Source: Porogramme epimiltina
Taxonomy: Eukaryota; Basidiomycota; Agaricomycetes; Polyporales; Polyporaceae
Assembly (NCBI GenBank): GCA_900155495.1
Contig: FTLJ01000139.1
Coordinates: 91,912-155,911 of the forward strand
Direction: 5' to 3'
DNA length: 64,000 nucleotides
Part shown: one piece after another, positions 45,600 through 55,771 of the stretch
How the letters are laid out: each line of letters begins with the position of its first letter
How positions within the stretch are numbered: position 1 is the first letter of the stretch
Translations under genes and position numbers: made by a program
The notes under the pieces: generated by a model
Seen by the model: only the letters and a program-made list of their open reading frames with translations
Told to the model about the DNA's origin: nothing
The model's database searches: none

Positions 45600-47046
45600 A
45601 TGTTGTCACTTAGAGCAGCAGGTATCGTGTCGACTGTTCTCGCCGGGATCCTCTATGGTATGTCCATTCCCATACACCCGAGCTCGTAAAACTCTTACTA
45701 TCTCCATCTGTTGCACTTATGCATTCCTTAGGATTATCCGTTTTCATGGCTGCACTCTCAGTATTGATCATGTTCCGCTATCGACGCAAACAACGGGTCA
45801 AGCCTGGAATGATAGCTGCGGGCTGCGCTCTCCTGATATTTGCCACAGCGGTAAGCCGAATTAACTTTACCCTCTCTGAGATGCGTTTGTATAAAATGGG
45901 TCATGCATAGGAAACAGGGGTAAATACTGCCAGACTCTACCAGGGATTCCTTACTGTTGGCCCATATCTTCTGGGGGGGCCTGAGGCGTACTTTGCCGAC
46001 GTTTCACAAGCAACATTCATCACCAAGAGCTGCCTTTACAACGCTCAAACCCTCATTCTTGATGGAGTCGTAGTAAGCACGTTTCCTGGTTTGGCCTTCG
46101 TGTTAACCTCACAAGGCACATCCCAGATATATCGCGTATTTGTGGTATGGCAAGATATGTGGGCTGTTGTCTTCCCCATAATGGGGTGGCTTGGTCAGCT
46201 CGGTGAGCCCCTAGTGGTACTTTACTCCGGGTTCCTAAACGTCCTAATGGGAGCATTTAAAGCGGTATCCATTGGTCTGAACATCTCTCTCGTCACTGCT
46301 GGATCACACAAAGGAAATATATTCGCTACCGAAACAGGAAGCTGGATCACTGCAAACTTTTGTTTGACGTTGGGGACTAACTTATCTTCTACAGGTGAGT
46401 GACCCTTTCTTCACTTCTGGTCTTCGGTATATAATAACCACGTCGTTGTAGTCTTACTCGTGTTCAAAATTTGGTCGATTTCCCGTCAATCCGCACAATA
46501 CCGGTCTAATAGCGTGGTCAGCCCCACGCTTCGCGTAATCATCGAGAGTGGGGCTATCTACTCAATGACAATTACTATCGCGCTTGTGCTGTTTGCTGTT
46601 AAGTCACCCGCCCAATACATCCTCCTTGATTTGGTGAGTTCTGCACTACTCTCCCCCTTACTCGGCCTATTCACCATCTCTTCTTCAACCATACTCGCAC
46701 TACACAGATCTCGCCTATAATCTCCATAGTCTTCAACATGCTTTTTATACATGTCGGAATCTCCAGCAGAAATGCGTTTACGCCTTCGCAGACTACGGTC
46801 GGGACGGGACAAAGCACCAATTGGCGCAAACTAGGACGTAGTGGAGGAAGGCTTCATGGTGTAAGCGAAGAATCTTATATTATGCAAGACATCAAAGTCG
46901 AGATCACCGAGACCGTCGAGCACGACTCTAATGGCATACCAGACACGTGCACCAACTCCTCTAAAATACCTCTGGAACTAGAGAGCAATACCCTTAATAA
47001 TGGAAGCTCTGGGCCTCGGGCCTGTGACATTTCGCTTGAGATCTAA
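45600..47046 (+). CDS. Orphan seven-transmembrane protein, copy 3
   Basis: Exons 45600-45657, 45732-45850, 45911-46072, 46127-46202, 46263-46394, 46452-46633 and 46708-47046 give 355 residues in phase. The start MLSLRAAGIVSTVLAGILYG and later points (GVNTARLYQGFLTVGP, TKSCLYNAQTLILD, WITANFCLTLGTNLSS, LRVIIESGAIYSMTITIAL) match copies 1 and 2. Its codon use is less GC-rich than that of copies 1 and 2 at third positions, so it may be older or under weaker selection. The tail contains SYIMQDIKVEITETVEHD and ends in ACDISLEI. Intron 4 uses an AAAG acceptor. Confidence 0.85.
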
Positions 47047-47731
47047 GGCACGGCTGCACCTCGTACGATAGTGGAGTACAAATGTAAGTGCCGTCATAGG
47101 AAGTGTGTTCACCTTAGCTAACTCTTTGTGGTAGGTCGCATACGTCTTGAAATCAAAGTCCTGCTCTCCGATGACGATCATCAGCCGTGTAGATGTACTC
47201 AGTTGTGGGGAACGACTTACCATCACATATATGTACTTCATCTTGAGCACACACCCTCAACTACTTACAAGGGTATAGCACAAGGAATACGGACTTAAAC
47301 ATCTAGCACAATAATCAATTTGCTTGGGACTGGGCATAGGACATCACTAGTAGAACGTTCTCCCGAGTAGGGTAAGTTTGAATAGGTCTCGCGCGGAAAG
47401 GGTATTCTACATAAGAAGTGAATCGGAGTCGGTGAATAGATAGAGGATAAAAATCTACTACCGCGCGCGAAGTGAGGGTCTCCCAGCTGAGCCTTGCAGA
47501 CTTGCCGCTAAGTAGCCAGCAGAGAATGGGCTCACGCGGGCGCCACCGGCAAGTCCGCCGGCTCCGGCGACTGATCAGGCAAGTCTAGGGCAGGCCGAAA
47601 CGCGTCAGTCACGCGCAACTGGGCCCGGCGTTTATTATCGTCGCCATTCCGACAAGTGGCTCAGAGCGACCCAGGCTTTGCTCTGTCTGGTTTCAGAAGC
47701 TCTCGCCGCTTCCTGAGGCTTCCTTTCTGCC
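47047..47731. other. Intergenic, no gene seen
   Basis: 3' UTR of seven-helix copy 3 and promoter of F-box copy 2. No coding-like frame. Confidence 0.5.
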
Positions 47732-50464
47732 ATGAAGGGGAAGACCGAAGGCCACTCTGGCGGCGACGATGGTAAGCAGCTGTACGATTCGATTAGCCCA
47801 TCCCATCCGCTCCCTTTCTTACCATGAACCTCAAATCGATGACCACGCTGACTTTGTTGTATCATTAGCGAGCGTAGGGCCTCCTGCCACGAAACGTGCG
47901 AGAGGAGAGAAAGCTAGTGAACATGAGCCCTCTGCATCTACTTCAGCACGTAAGAAACGGCGGCGGGCTGCTTGCTTATCGGAGCTGATGAACATGCCCC
48001 TTGATGTGGTTCTGGAGGTGCGTCGCTAACTTCTCTTATATCTTCAAGCTACGCTAAACGTGACTCGTTCTCTGCAGATTGTTTCACATCTGCACCCACT
48101 CGACCTTCTGCGCCTTAGTCGAACCACGAAGACCCTCCGCGCTACGTTTCTTTCCAGGCACAACGTCTCTGTTTGGAGGACGTCAAGGAGGATGCTAGAT
48201 GGCCTTCCTGAATGTCCTGAAGACATGTCGGAGCCGGCGTATGCTGCACTCCTCTTCGATCGGATTTGCTTTGTGAGCCTCTCGCCTCTGGCGTTTCTTC
48301 AGGACACTGACCACGTTATCAGTTATGCGGCTCAGAACGCGCCAGCTGGGCGGACTTCGCTCTCCGTCTGAGGCTGTGCGGGGCATGTCGGAAGGCGAAG
48401 TTAGTGTCTTTCTTTCATGGTATTAAGTATATGGCGAGGGCTGACCACACATACAGCATTCTATCAGGGCGAGTCATCATGAAGAACGAGAAAGGGGTCG
48501 GACATGAAGTGTTCTATCTCGTTCCTTGTGAAACAACCAACCGTACGCAGGGTTTTTGTCGCATCGGTTCTGGCTCTCGCGCTCAAATTCCTCGACAGGG
48601 CTAAGCACCGCAGAAATGCTGGCAAATATTCGCACGCACTTTCCGACTCACAAGTTCTACGCCCCCGACTTGCTCGCTGCGTGTCGCCGATACAAGGCTA
48701 ATTCTAGAGATGAGGCTGCTGTGAAAGCCATGGTTGACGAGCTCAGACCATCGATCGCCGCGAGACATGTGGTATGCTTAAAATCGGAGCTTTTTGAGCT
48801 CGACTGAGTGAACTCCATTCACAGCAAGCAGTAGAGATACTTCGTTACATGGAAACCATCGCATCCGGTAGGAAGGAGGAGATGACAGACCTTAGGGCCA
48901 GGAGGTGGAACGGGTACGCCGATGTGTGTTATCTGCACCCGCTTCATGCTCATCCCTTTTCTGTGAAGCATTCTCGAGAGACTTGAAGATCTCGGGTATG
49001 AGAAGGGCGACTGTCCCACGCAGAACGACGAGTGGGTTAGGCTTGCCTCCCAGCCTAAACTGCTCACCGATCGAAGTACGATCTTCTACCGACTCGATCG
49101 CCCCTCACGCACGATATTGATCTCTCTTACGCAGTCTGGAACAATATCAGGCCAAAACTGATAGAACTCATCGAAGAAGAGAGAGAACGGAAGGCCCGCG
49201 ATGAGTTACAGAGACGTATTAGACGTCGCGTTGGTCAGATCATCGAACACTACCGCGAATACACTCGACTCAACATGACTCGCGACGAACGATCTCTGGC
49301 GCTAGCCCTTCTCGACATGAAGGGTTTCGACTGCTTCACCACGCTCGCAATTCTTGTCGAGGAAGACGAGGTCACTTATGAAGATTTTCTAGCGATAGTA
49401 CCCGATGTCCACACAGAAATCGAACGCTACGAGAAGCGCGCTAAGCAACATGCCATCCGCCGTCTAGCAGACCATCTTTCCGCCCTCGAACGTGACGGTG
49501 TGCCCAATCTTCCAAGCTTCCATGAAGACGTCGTTTTGGAGAGCTATTGGGCGTATTTCGACTGTTCCGGGGACGGCTGGGACTTGACTCGCTGCTTCAA
49601 TCAACCTCGCGCGTTTTTCGAAATGCATCAGCATTGGCGGACCGTGCACCGGGATAAACTCTGGTTGACATGGGTGGATGTGTTGCCGAAGCTCGTAGAA
49701 TACGGAGGGCAATTACTGGACGCTGTAGGGATTCCACGGGACACGTCCCGACGCGTACTGGATGATTACGTTAGAAGCGGTCGCCTTTTCTGTTCGTGCG
49801 GAGACCCGTCTATGCCCCTTCCCTCCGAACTTACCTGGGCTACGCTCGTAAGTCGCTCAAAGTGTTTGAGTCTCGGTTCGCAACTTATCTACTCTGATTG
49901 GGCCGGACAGATGGTCCATATCATCCATCGTAAAGAAGACTACGAAAAGAAGATCCTTGGGCGGCACGTATCCCGTATTACTATGCTCCGCACGGTCTTG
50001 AACCCCATTATTTTGCTTTAGTGACACGACAGAAGAAGTTGCGCGCCTTCCGTTCGTCAACTGCCACCCCCTCTCTCGAGACCTCTGCTGCGTAACGTTT
50101 CTACCCCAGGCCACAGACGCCTCCCTAGCTTCTACACGCGTCACTATCGACGACGCACTCCGCGTGCAGATTGAGGCACGCCGTGCACAGGTGAGGCTAG
50201 ACCCTGTGTGTGCCATCTGCCAGGACATGATGTCCTATCGCAAAACGCCTTGGGTGTACAACACACCTTTCCCATCACCATTCAGAACTCCCGAATGGAT
50301 TGTGTACCACCTGCGCGCACGGTGCGTTCATTGTTTGCTTTCATCGCGCTCGCGTGCTGAGCTTGCTCTCGACCCGACAATCTAGACATGGAAAAGAATT
50401 CGAAGATCACGATATCCAGCCTAGGCACTCGTCGCCGCCGAGCTTTCAAATCAAATATGATTAA
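47732..50464 (+). CDS. Large F-box protein, copy 2 (686 residues)
   Basis: Paralogue of copies 1 and 3 with twelve exons: 47732-47771, 47869-48017, 48078-48272, 48323-48399, 48457-48542, 48599-48771, 48825-48913, 48969-49075, 49135-49847, 49911-49963, 50022-50321 and 50386-50464. A basic NLS-like stretch (SARKKRRRAACL) precedes the F-box LSELMNMPLDVVLEIVSHLH, then PLDLLRLSRTTKTLRATFLS. It continues with GLPECPEDMSEPAYAALLF, then the GRLFCSCGDPSMPLPSELTW motif, LCCVTFLPQATD, and CAICQDMMSYRKTPW. The last exon starts HGKEFEDHDI and then diverges. Eight internal exons match copy 3 in length or frame. Intron 10 appears to use a GCACGT donor where copy 3 has GTACGC at the same codon. Confidence 0.83.
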
Positions 50465-50896
50465 TGATTGCCCAACTACGTCTATAATAACTTTTACATC
50501 TTCGGATCGCTTAGTACGCTGCTACATATCCGCCAGTATCGTTCAATTTACCGTGCCATATGACTCTGAGTGAATGCCCCTTGCGCAAGTCGTCCCCTTC
50601 TAACAGTGGATACGACCAGAGGTAAGATACGTGAGATCTCAGCGTGATTCTAATCGAATAACCAATTGTGTACAAAAGGGCTTTAATGCAACGAGTTTAA
50701 CTTTGAGGAAGCTTTAGGGCCGGGCGATCCGCGTGTCGGCAACGGCGCGACGCGACATGTCGAGTGTAAGCGCCCGCTTGACGTCAGGCTGTCTTGTCTC
50801 GCCCCAGCCTCGCCCGCCCGCCCGCCTGACTACATTTTCTTCCACATACACCTACCCTTCGCCGTTCAGCATCGAGGCCGTACACGCTATCCCCAC
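50465..50896. other. Intergenic, promoter of F-box copy 3
   Basis: 432 bases between two tandem F-box paralogues; no gene seen. Confidence 0.5.
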
Positions 50897-53589
50897 ATGT
50901 CAGACTCAGAGGAGGAGTTCCGAGACACCAACCACGATAATGACCCCGATTACAGTGAGTACATGCCGTAACCTGCCGTTTAGCGTAGCGACGTCCTCAT
51001 GTCGGCCTACGTCGTAGCGGAAGTCCCAACCCGTCCACGCAAGCGATCCCGCGTGGCCAAAAGCTCCAAGGCTGGAGGCAGCTCTTTGGCAGGGCCGCGA
51101 AAGAGAGGGAGGAAGGCGGTCACTAGTCTGTCTGAGTTGATGAACATGCCGCTCGATGTTTTTTTCGAGGTGAGCCTTCTCTATGCAGCCGACGCGACGC
51201 GCCTGCCGACACCTTCATGCATAGATCGTATCCCATCTGCACCCGCTGGACCTCCTTCAGCTCATCCGCACCTCCAAATCCCTGCGATCCACGCTGCTGG
51301 ATAGAAATAGCGTTTACGTGTGGAGGGCGACGCTCGAGTCAATCGAAGACCTGCCAAGATGTCCCGAAGGCATGTCGGAGCCTTTCTACTCCGCCCTTCT
51401 CTTTGACAAGGTGTGCCAAGTGAGTACTGAGCTATATGCCTCTTGACGCCTCATATATGCGGCCGGAGGCTGAGTTGCTGACGGTTCGCGTAGTTGTGTG
51501 GCGGAGATCGTGGCAGCTGGGTCGACTTTGCTATCCGTATGCGGCTCTGCAAGCCTTGTTACAAGGATAAGTGCGTCCGCCTCTCTATGCTACCGGATTC
51601 GCATCACTGACATAACACCATAGTATATCGAGTGGCTCTACGATCCTCAAGGGGATGAAAGCCTTGACCCACCTCCTCAGCTGTGCTCCCTGCGAAACAG
51701 GGACTAGTGAGTGTGCACGCATATCACATTCCGTTAGGTGTTGACACTCTGGTCAGATGCCTACTACGTAGAGGACCTGGCCGACCCCCTTAACCATGAT
51801 GTCCAACACAAGTACTACATCGAAGATGTCCATGCCATGATCGCTCGATTTTTTAGCCTTCCTAAAGAAGAAGCCGTGGTAAAGAGCAAATTGGCAGAGT
51901 GGCAATCACAAACCGCTTTACGGCACCAGGTGCGCGAGCTCGTAGATGTGGATGAGTCCTCTCTTATGATTTTCTGTGTAGCAAGCTATCCCTATCATCG
52001 CATATTTGAGGACATTAAGCACAGTGAAGAAGCAGCAGTTGTTGATCACCAAGACCGCGAGGTCCGCCAGGTACGCCTTCGTATACCTATCTTTTCGTTG
52101 ATCTGATCATCGTGCGTCAGTATTATCGCCAAACTCCAAGAGCTGGGATATACCGAAACTGACTTCCCCGAGTATAATGATGCCTGGCATAAGCTGGTGT
52201 ACCAATCCAAGGAGCTTACCGATCGCAGTAGGTTGGATCTCCCTCTTCGCCTCCCTGCTATACTGACGACATAATAGTCTGGTCAAACATTCGCCCCAAA
52301 CTTGAAGAGCTTATCGAGGAAGAACGTGAACGGCAACGTAAAGTAGCCTACGCATCTCGCGTGAACAAGCGCTTTACACGGATCTCCAAGTTCTATGAAG
52401 AGTTCCTCAAGGGGGTGTTAACCGACGAAGAGCGGTCAATGGCACCCAACGCGTTCGACGTCCGCTTACTGCCGAGTGTTCGCAACCTCGCTCGCCGCGA
52501 CGATGCCCAAGGTGAACTCACACAGGAAGACTTCCTAGCGATCACCGACGACATGCTCGACGAGCTGAATGCCTATCAAGCCTCCGCGCGAGAGGTCGCG
52601 ATCAAGGCCATACGCGACCAATATAGCAAGGAGACGCTAGCACCCTTCGACGACGCTCTGCTGGACAGCTACTTCGCGTACTTCCGTTGCGATGCGCGGG
52701 CGGGATGGATCGTTCATTGTTCGTCGAAAGACGCAGTAGACCTGACGTTCCCCGATGCACACGCCCATTGGCGCGCCAACCACCCGAAGCAGTCCTTGTT
52801 GACCAAGGGGGATAACCGCGGAGACATTCACTCTCGGGGAACGTTTGTCGCGAAGCTCAGGATGCTCACATTCGGAGCTCGCATCCTCGAGGCGGCAGGG
52901 CTTCCGCTCACGACGACCCGACAGACCCTTGACCAACTCGTGCGCGAGGGACGTCTATATTGCTCCTGCGGGGAGCCGTCTATGCCCCTCCCGACGGACC
53001 TCAGTTGGCTGAAGTTGGTGAGTAGTAGGACTCACAGCCTGACTATACTGCAATCGTTCATTCATATCTACAGTACAATCACGTCCACGGCCGCAGAATG
53101 TTGTACGACCATGCCGTCCAGTTACGGTACGCCTCCTGCCGTTTGTCTTGACGGCATATCCCACCGATGCTGAACCCGCTGTTAGCGACGAAAACGGCCA
53201 CCAAGACATCGTGCTCGGGGACAACCACAAGCTTTCTGGTCCCGAGTGCTGCATCAAGCTGGTTCCAGAAGGGGGAGACACCGCCCCCGCGTCGGTCCGA
53301 CTCAAGATCGACGACGAGCTCCGCGCGAAGGTCGAGGCGAGGGTCAACGTCGAGCCCGACGAAACGCCCCTTTGTCGTGTGTGCAAGACATTCGCCACGT
53401 CGCAGCGCTGGAACGTGAACCACATCCCCGCTTTGTCACACCTGCCGGGCACCCCAGAGGGGATCGTGTACCACTTGCGTAGCTGGTGAGTGACTTGGTG
53501 TTGGATCGTCTGATTGTGGGCTCGCTGACGCTGTTGGCAGGCATCAGAAGGAGTTTGAAGATAGAGATATCGCATTTATCACCATTTAG
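50897..53589 (+). CDS. Large F-box protein, copy 3 (691 residues)
   Basis: Tandem paralogue of copy 2. Exons 50897-50954, 51018-51169, 51225-51419, 51494-51570, 51624-51706, 51757-51929, 51982-52070, 52121-52227, 52278-53017, 53074-53126, 53186-53485 and 53541-53589, all phases closed. The acidic start (MSDSEEEFRDTNHDNDPDY) is followed by a basic patch RPRKRSRVAKSSK. F-box: LSELMNMPLDVFFEIVSHLH, then PLDLLQLIRTSKSLRSTLLD. It continues with RCPEGMSEPFYSALLFDKVC. The GRLYCSCGEPSMPLPTDLSW motif is followed by GPECCIKLVPEGGDTAPASV, CRVCKTFATSQRW and the ending HQKEFEDRDIAFITI. A role in ubiquitin ligase complexes is inferred from the F-box only. The Cys motifs might bind a metal ion. Confidence 0.85.
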
Positions 53590-53858
53590 TGTACACCCGC
53601 TTAATCCTACCTACTCCACCGTAACAAATATAATCGAGAATTATATCAGTGCGTTCCTAATCCATTGCATCATTGTGCTCCACGCTCGTCCCTTGCAAAG
53701 TGTGCACTGCCGCGCGAACTTGTTCGACAGACTAGTTGTGATAGATCCAGATAAGTGCTAAAAGTACATCGTCAAGTACAACTACAATGAAGCAACAAGG
53801 GCGAGCTGCGAGGTCGTATCACCAAAGCTTCAGCACTCGAGCCATCACTCTCATGTCT

Positions 53859-55085
53859 TCATGCAAGACCGACAGTGCTGCGAACGGCAGCATCGAATGC
53901 CCTCACCCAAGGCGACCTGTACGGCGCAGGCTCGAGCTCGTCCTCTGTCTCATCGCCCCCTGCATTGCCCGCCGCGCCCGCCTTCTTCGACGCTCCGAAG
54001 TCAAGGGAAAGGAACTCCTCGTAGGAGAGCTCCCTCGCATTTGGTGCGGTCGGGATGATTCTTGAGGAGAGGTGAGTTCGTGGCTGCCACGAAGCCTTAA
54101 AGACCAAAGTACTCACTCGAACACTTGACCGGACGCAGTGGTGAACGTCTCAAACATTCCGCTGACTTTGGGAGCCTCAGGCTTCATCCATTCCATTCCG
54201 CAGATCTCAAGAAGCAGGGCTGCCTCCGCCTCGTTCGCTGGAGCGTAGGTCCGGATAGGCTTCTCACTGTCAAAGGGGGGGATGGTGAGCGACCCCTGAC
54301 CACCCAGGAGGATGCACCAGCAAGCGACATACGGAATGGCCGGAATGGCTGGCGCCTGGTCCTTCGGAACCTCCTGAGGTGACGCTTTTCCACCCTTCTT
54401 GTTCGCCGGGGCGGCGCTGGCGACCGCAGACGTTGGTTACGGAAAACGATGGGGAGAGAGGGTGGGTGTGGCTCACCGAGGTCTCTTGGGCCTCGAAGGC
54501 GCTCTGGCCTTACGAGCTGAAGCTGCCTTCGCCTTCGGAGCAGGAAGTTTCTTTGCTTCGGGCTCTACCTTTGCCTTCTTCTTCGGCGGGGGGCACGGGC
54601 TCGGAGGACGTGTGATTTCGGGGCTCGTGGCGGTCTCGGGGCCTTCGGCATGGTGGTCAAGAGTTTGACCACTGCTGTTGGTTTACGAGGCTCGTAACGG
54701 CGACCACGGAGCACGAACGAACAGCCATTACGCACCTTACAGATTCTCCTGGCTTATTCTCCACTTGGGCTTCAGCGACAACTTCTCGTTTCCGCTTGGC
54801 GGCCCGAGTGACGGGCGGGGTGGTCGGGGCGGTCGTGGTCCGGCGACGCGTGCGCCGCCCAGCTGCAACTTTGCCTACCGCGCTCTCGTCTTCTTTACTT
54901 CCCACAGGAGCAGCAGCGCTCTGCTCTGTCCCTGGCGCGTTTACGGCGCTCCGGTTGTCCATAAGGACTATGAGGGTGGTTGGGGTCAGGTCGACTCCCA
55001 GTAGACCGCTATACCGGTAGAATGCAGACCACATACCGTCTACTGTGGTCTCACGTTGCTGCATAAGAATGTCAACGTCACTCAT
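53859..55085 (-). CDS. Hypothetical basic, probably nuclear protein (349 residues)
   Basis: Not recognised. Exons (minus) 54736-55085, 54477-54674, 54117-54416 and 53859-54060 join in phase. The N-terminal ~45 residues look folded (MSDVDILMQQRETTVDGMWS then FYRYSGLLGVDLTPTTLIVL). The middle is disordered and basic: GRRTRRRTTTAPTTPP, RAAKRKREV and a stretch PPPKKKAKVE like a classical nuclear localisation signal, followed by Lys/Pro/Ala repeats reminiscent of histone-tail-like linkers. The C-terminal half contains PFDSEKPIRTYAPANEAEAA, MEWMKPEAPKVSGMFETF and then SYEEFLSLDFGASKK and PYRSPWVRAFDAAV. A chromatin or transcription role is plausible but inferred. Confidence 0.68.
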
Positions 55086-55535
55086 GGTCTGTGTAGTGGA
55101 GGTCGTGATTGGAAAGTGTGTGTGGTGAAGGTGGGGAAGAGAGGCAGTGGTGGCGGTGTTCAACCACTAATAAAGGCGTCGGTGTGGTCATAGACGCCGG
55201 GTGCTCAGGTGGCACGTTCTGGACTATGGTACATAGGCACGATAGATTACAACATTCGAGTAAAAAAATACTTGTCCTTGGCTGGATCACCGAGCTAACT
55301 GAGAGCACAAGAATATGTGGGTCACCTCAGCTCCTGAATCATGTGGTTTGAACTTTGCCTTGACAAATATAAAGGCCTCATGAGTAGGATTATCATTGGC
55401 TCGTATGTAATGACGATTGAGTGTCGTTAATCAAAACGACGTGGGGACTGGCGGAGTAGCACTATAAAAAGGAAGCGGTTCCCTGGTCATTGTGCGTATA
55501 CACTTGAAGCAATAAAAACATGTCCTTCATCCAAC
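55086..55535. other. Intergenic, no gene seen
   Basis: Contains the promoter of the 349-residue protein gene on the left. An ACTATAAAAAGG sequence near 55461-55472 resembles a TATA box on the plus strand, but no plus-strand gene was found behind it. Confidence 0.4.
55514..55518 (-). terminator. RNA polymerase III terminator of the second tRNA-Glu
   Basis: Five A on the plus strand give five T on the transcribed strand, 18 bases past the tRNA 3' end. Confidence 0.5.
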
Positions 55536-55607
55536 CTCCGATACGGGGAATCGAACCCCGAGCTACCGCGTGAAAGGCGGTAATGTTAGCCGTTACACCA
55601 TATCGGA
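55536..55607 (-). tRNA. tRNA-Glu (anticodon TTC), second copy
   Basis: Identical over all 72 bases to the tRNA at 2412-2483, with the same cloverleaf, anticodon TTC and discriminator G. The flanks differ, apart from two or three bases, so this is a dispersed copy and not a recent long duplication. Confidence 0.95.
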
Positions 55608-55771
55608 TTGCAAAGTTACCCATTCTATTAAACTTGATCTGCCCAATAGCATCACCGCTTGACTCAGTATCCAACGCTCGATTATAAGATTACAAGGACT
55701 ACGACTGCAACAGCAAAGAGCTATGACGGCACGCCGGGCGTGGGAGGGTTCGTATTCGACCACGCCCCTCG

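Noticed and set aside
18178..53589. Secondary-metabolite biosynthetic gene cluster
   Set aside because: A monooxygenase, hydrolases and a transporter elsewhere are suggestive, but no polyketide synthase, peptide synthetase, terpene cyclase or prenyltransferase was found.
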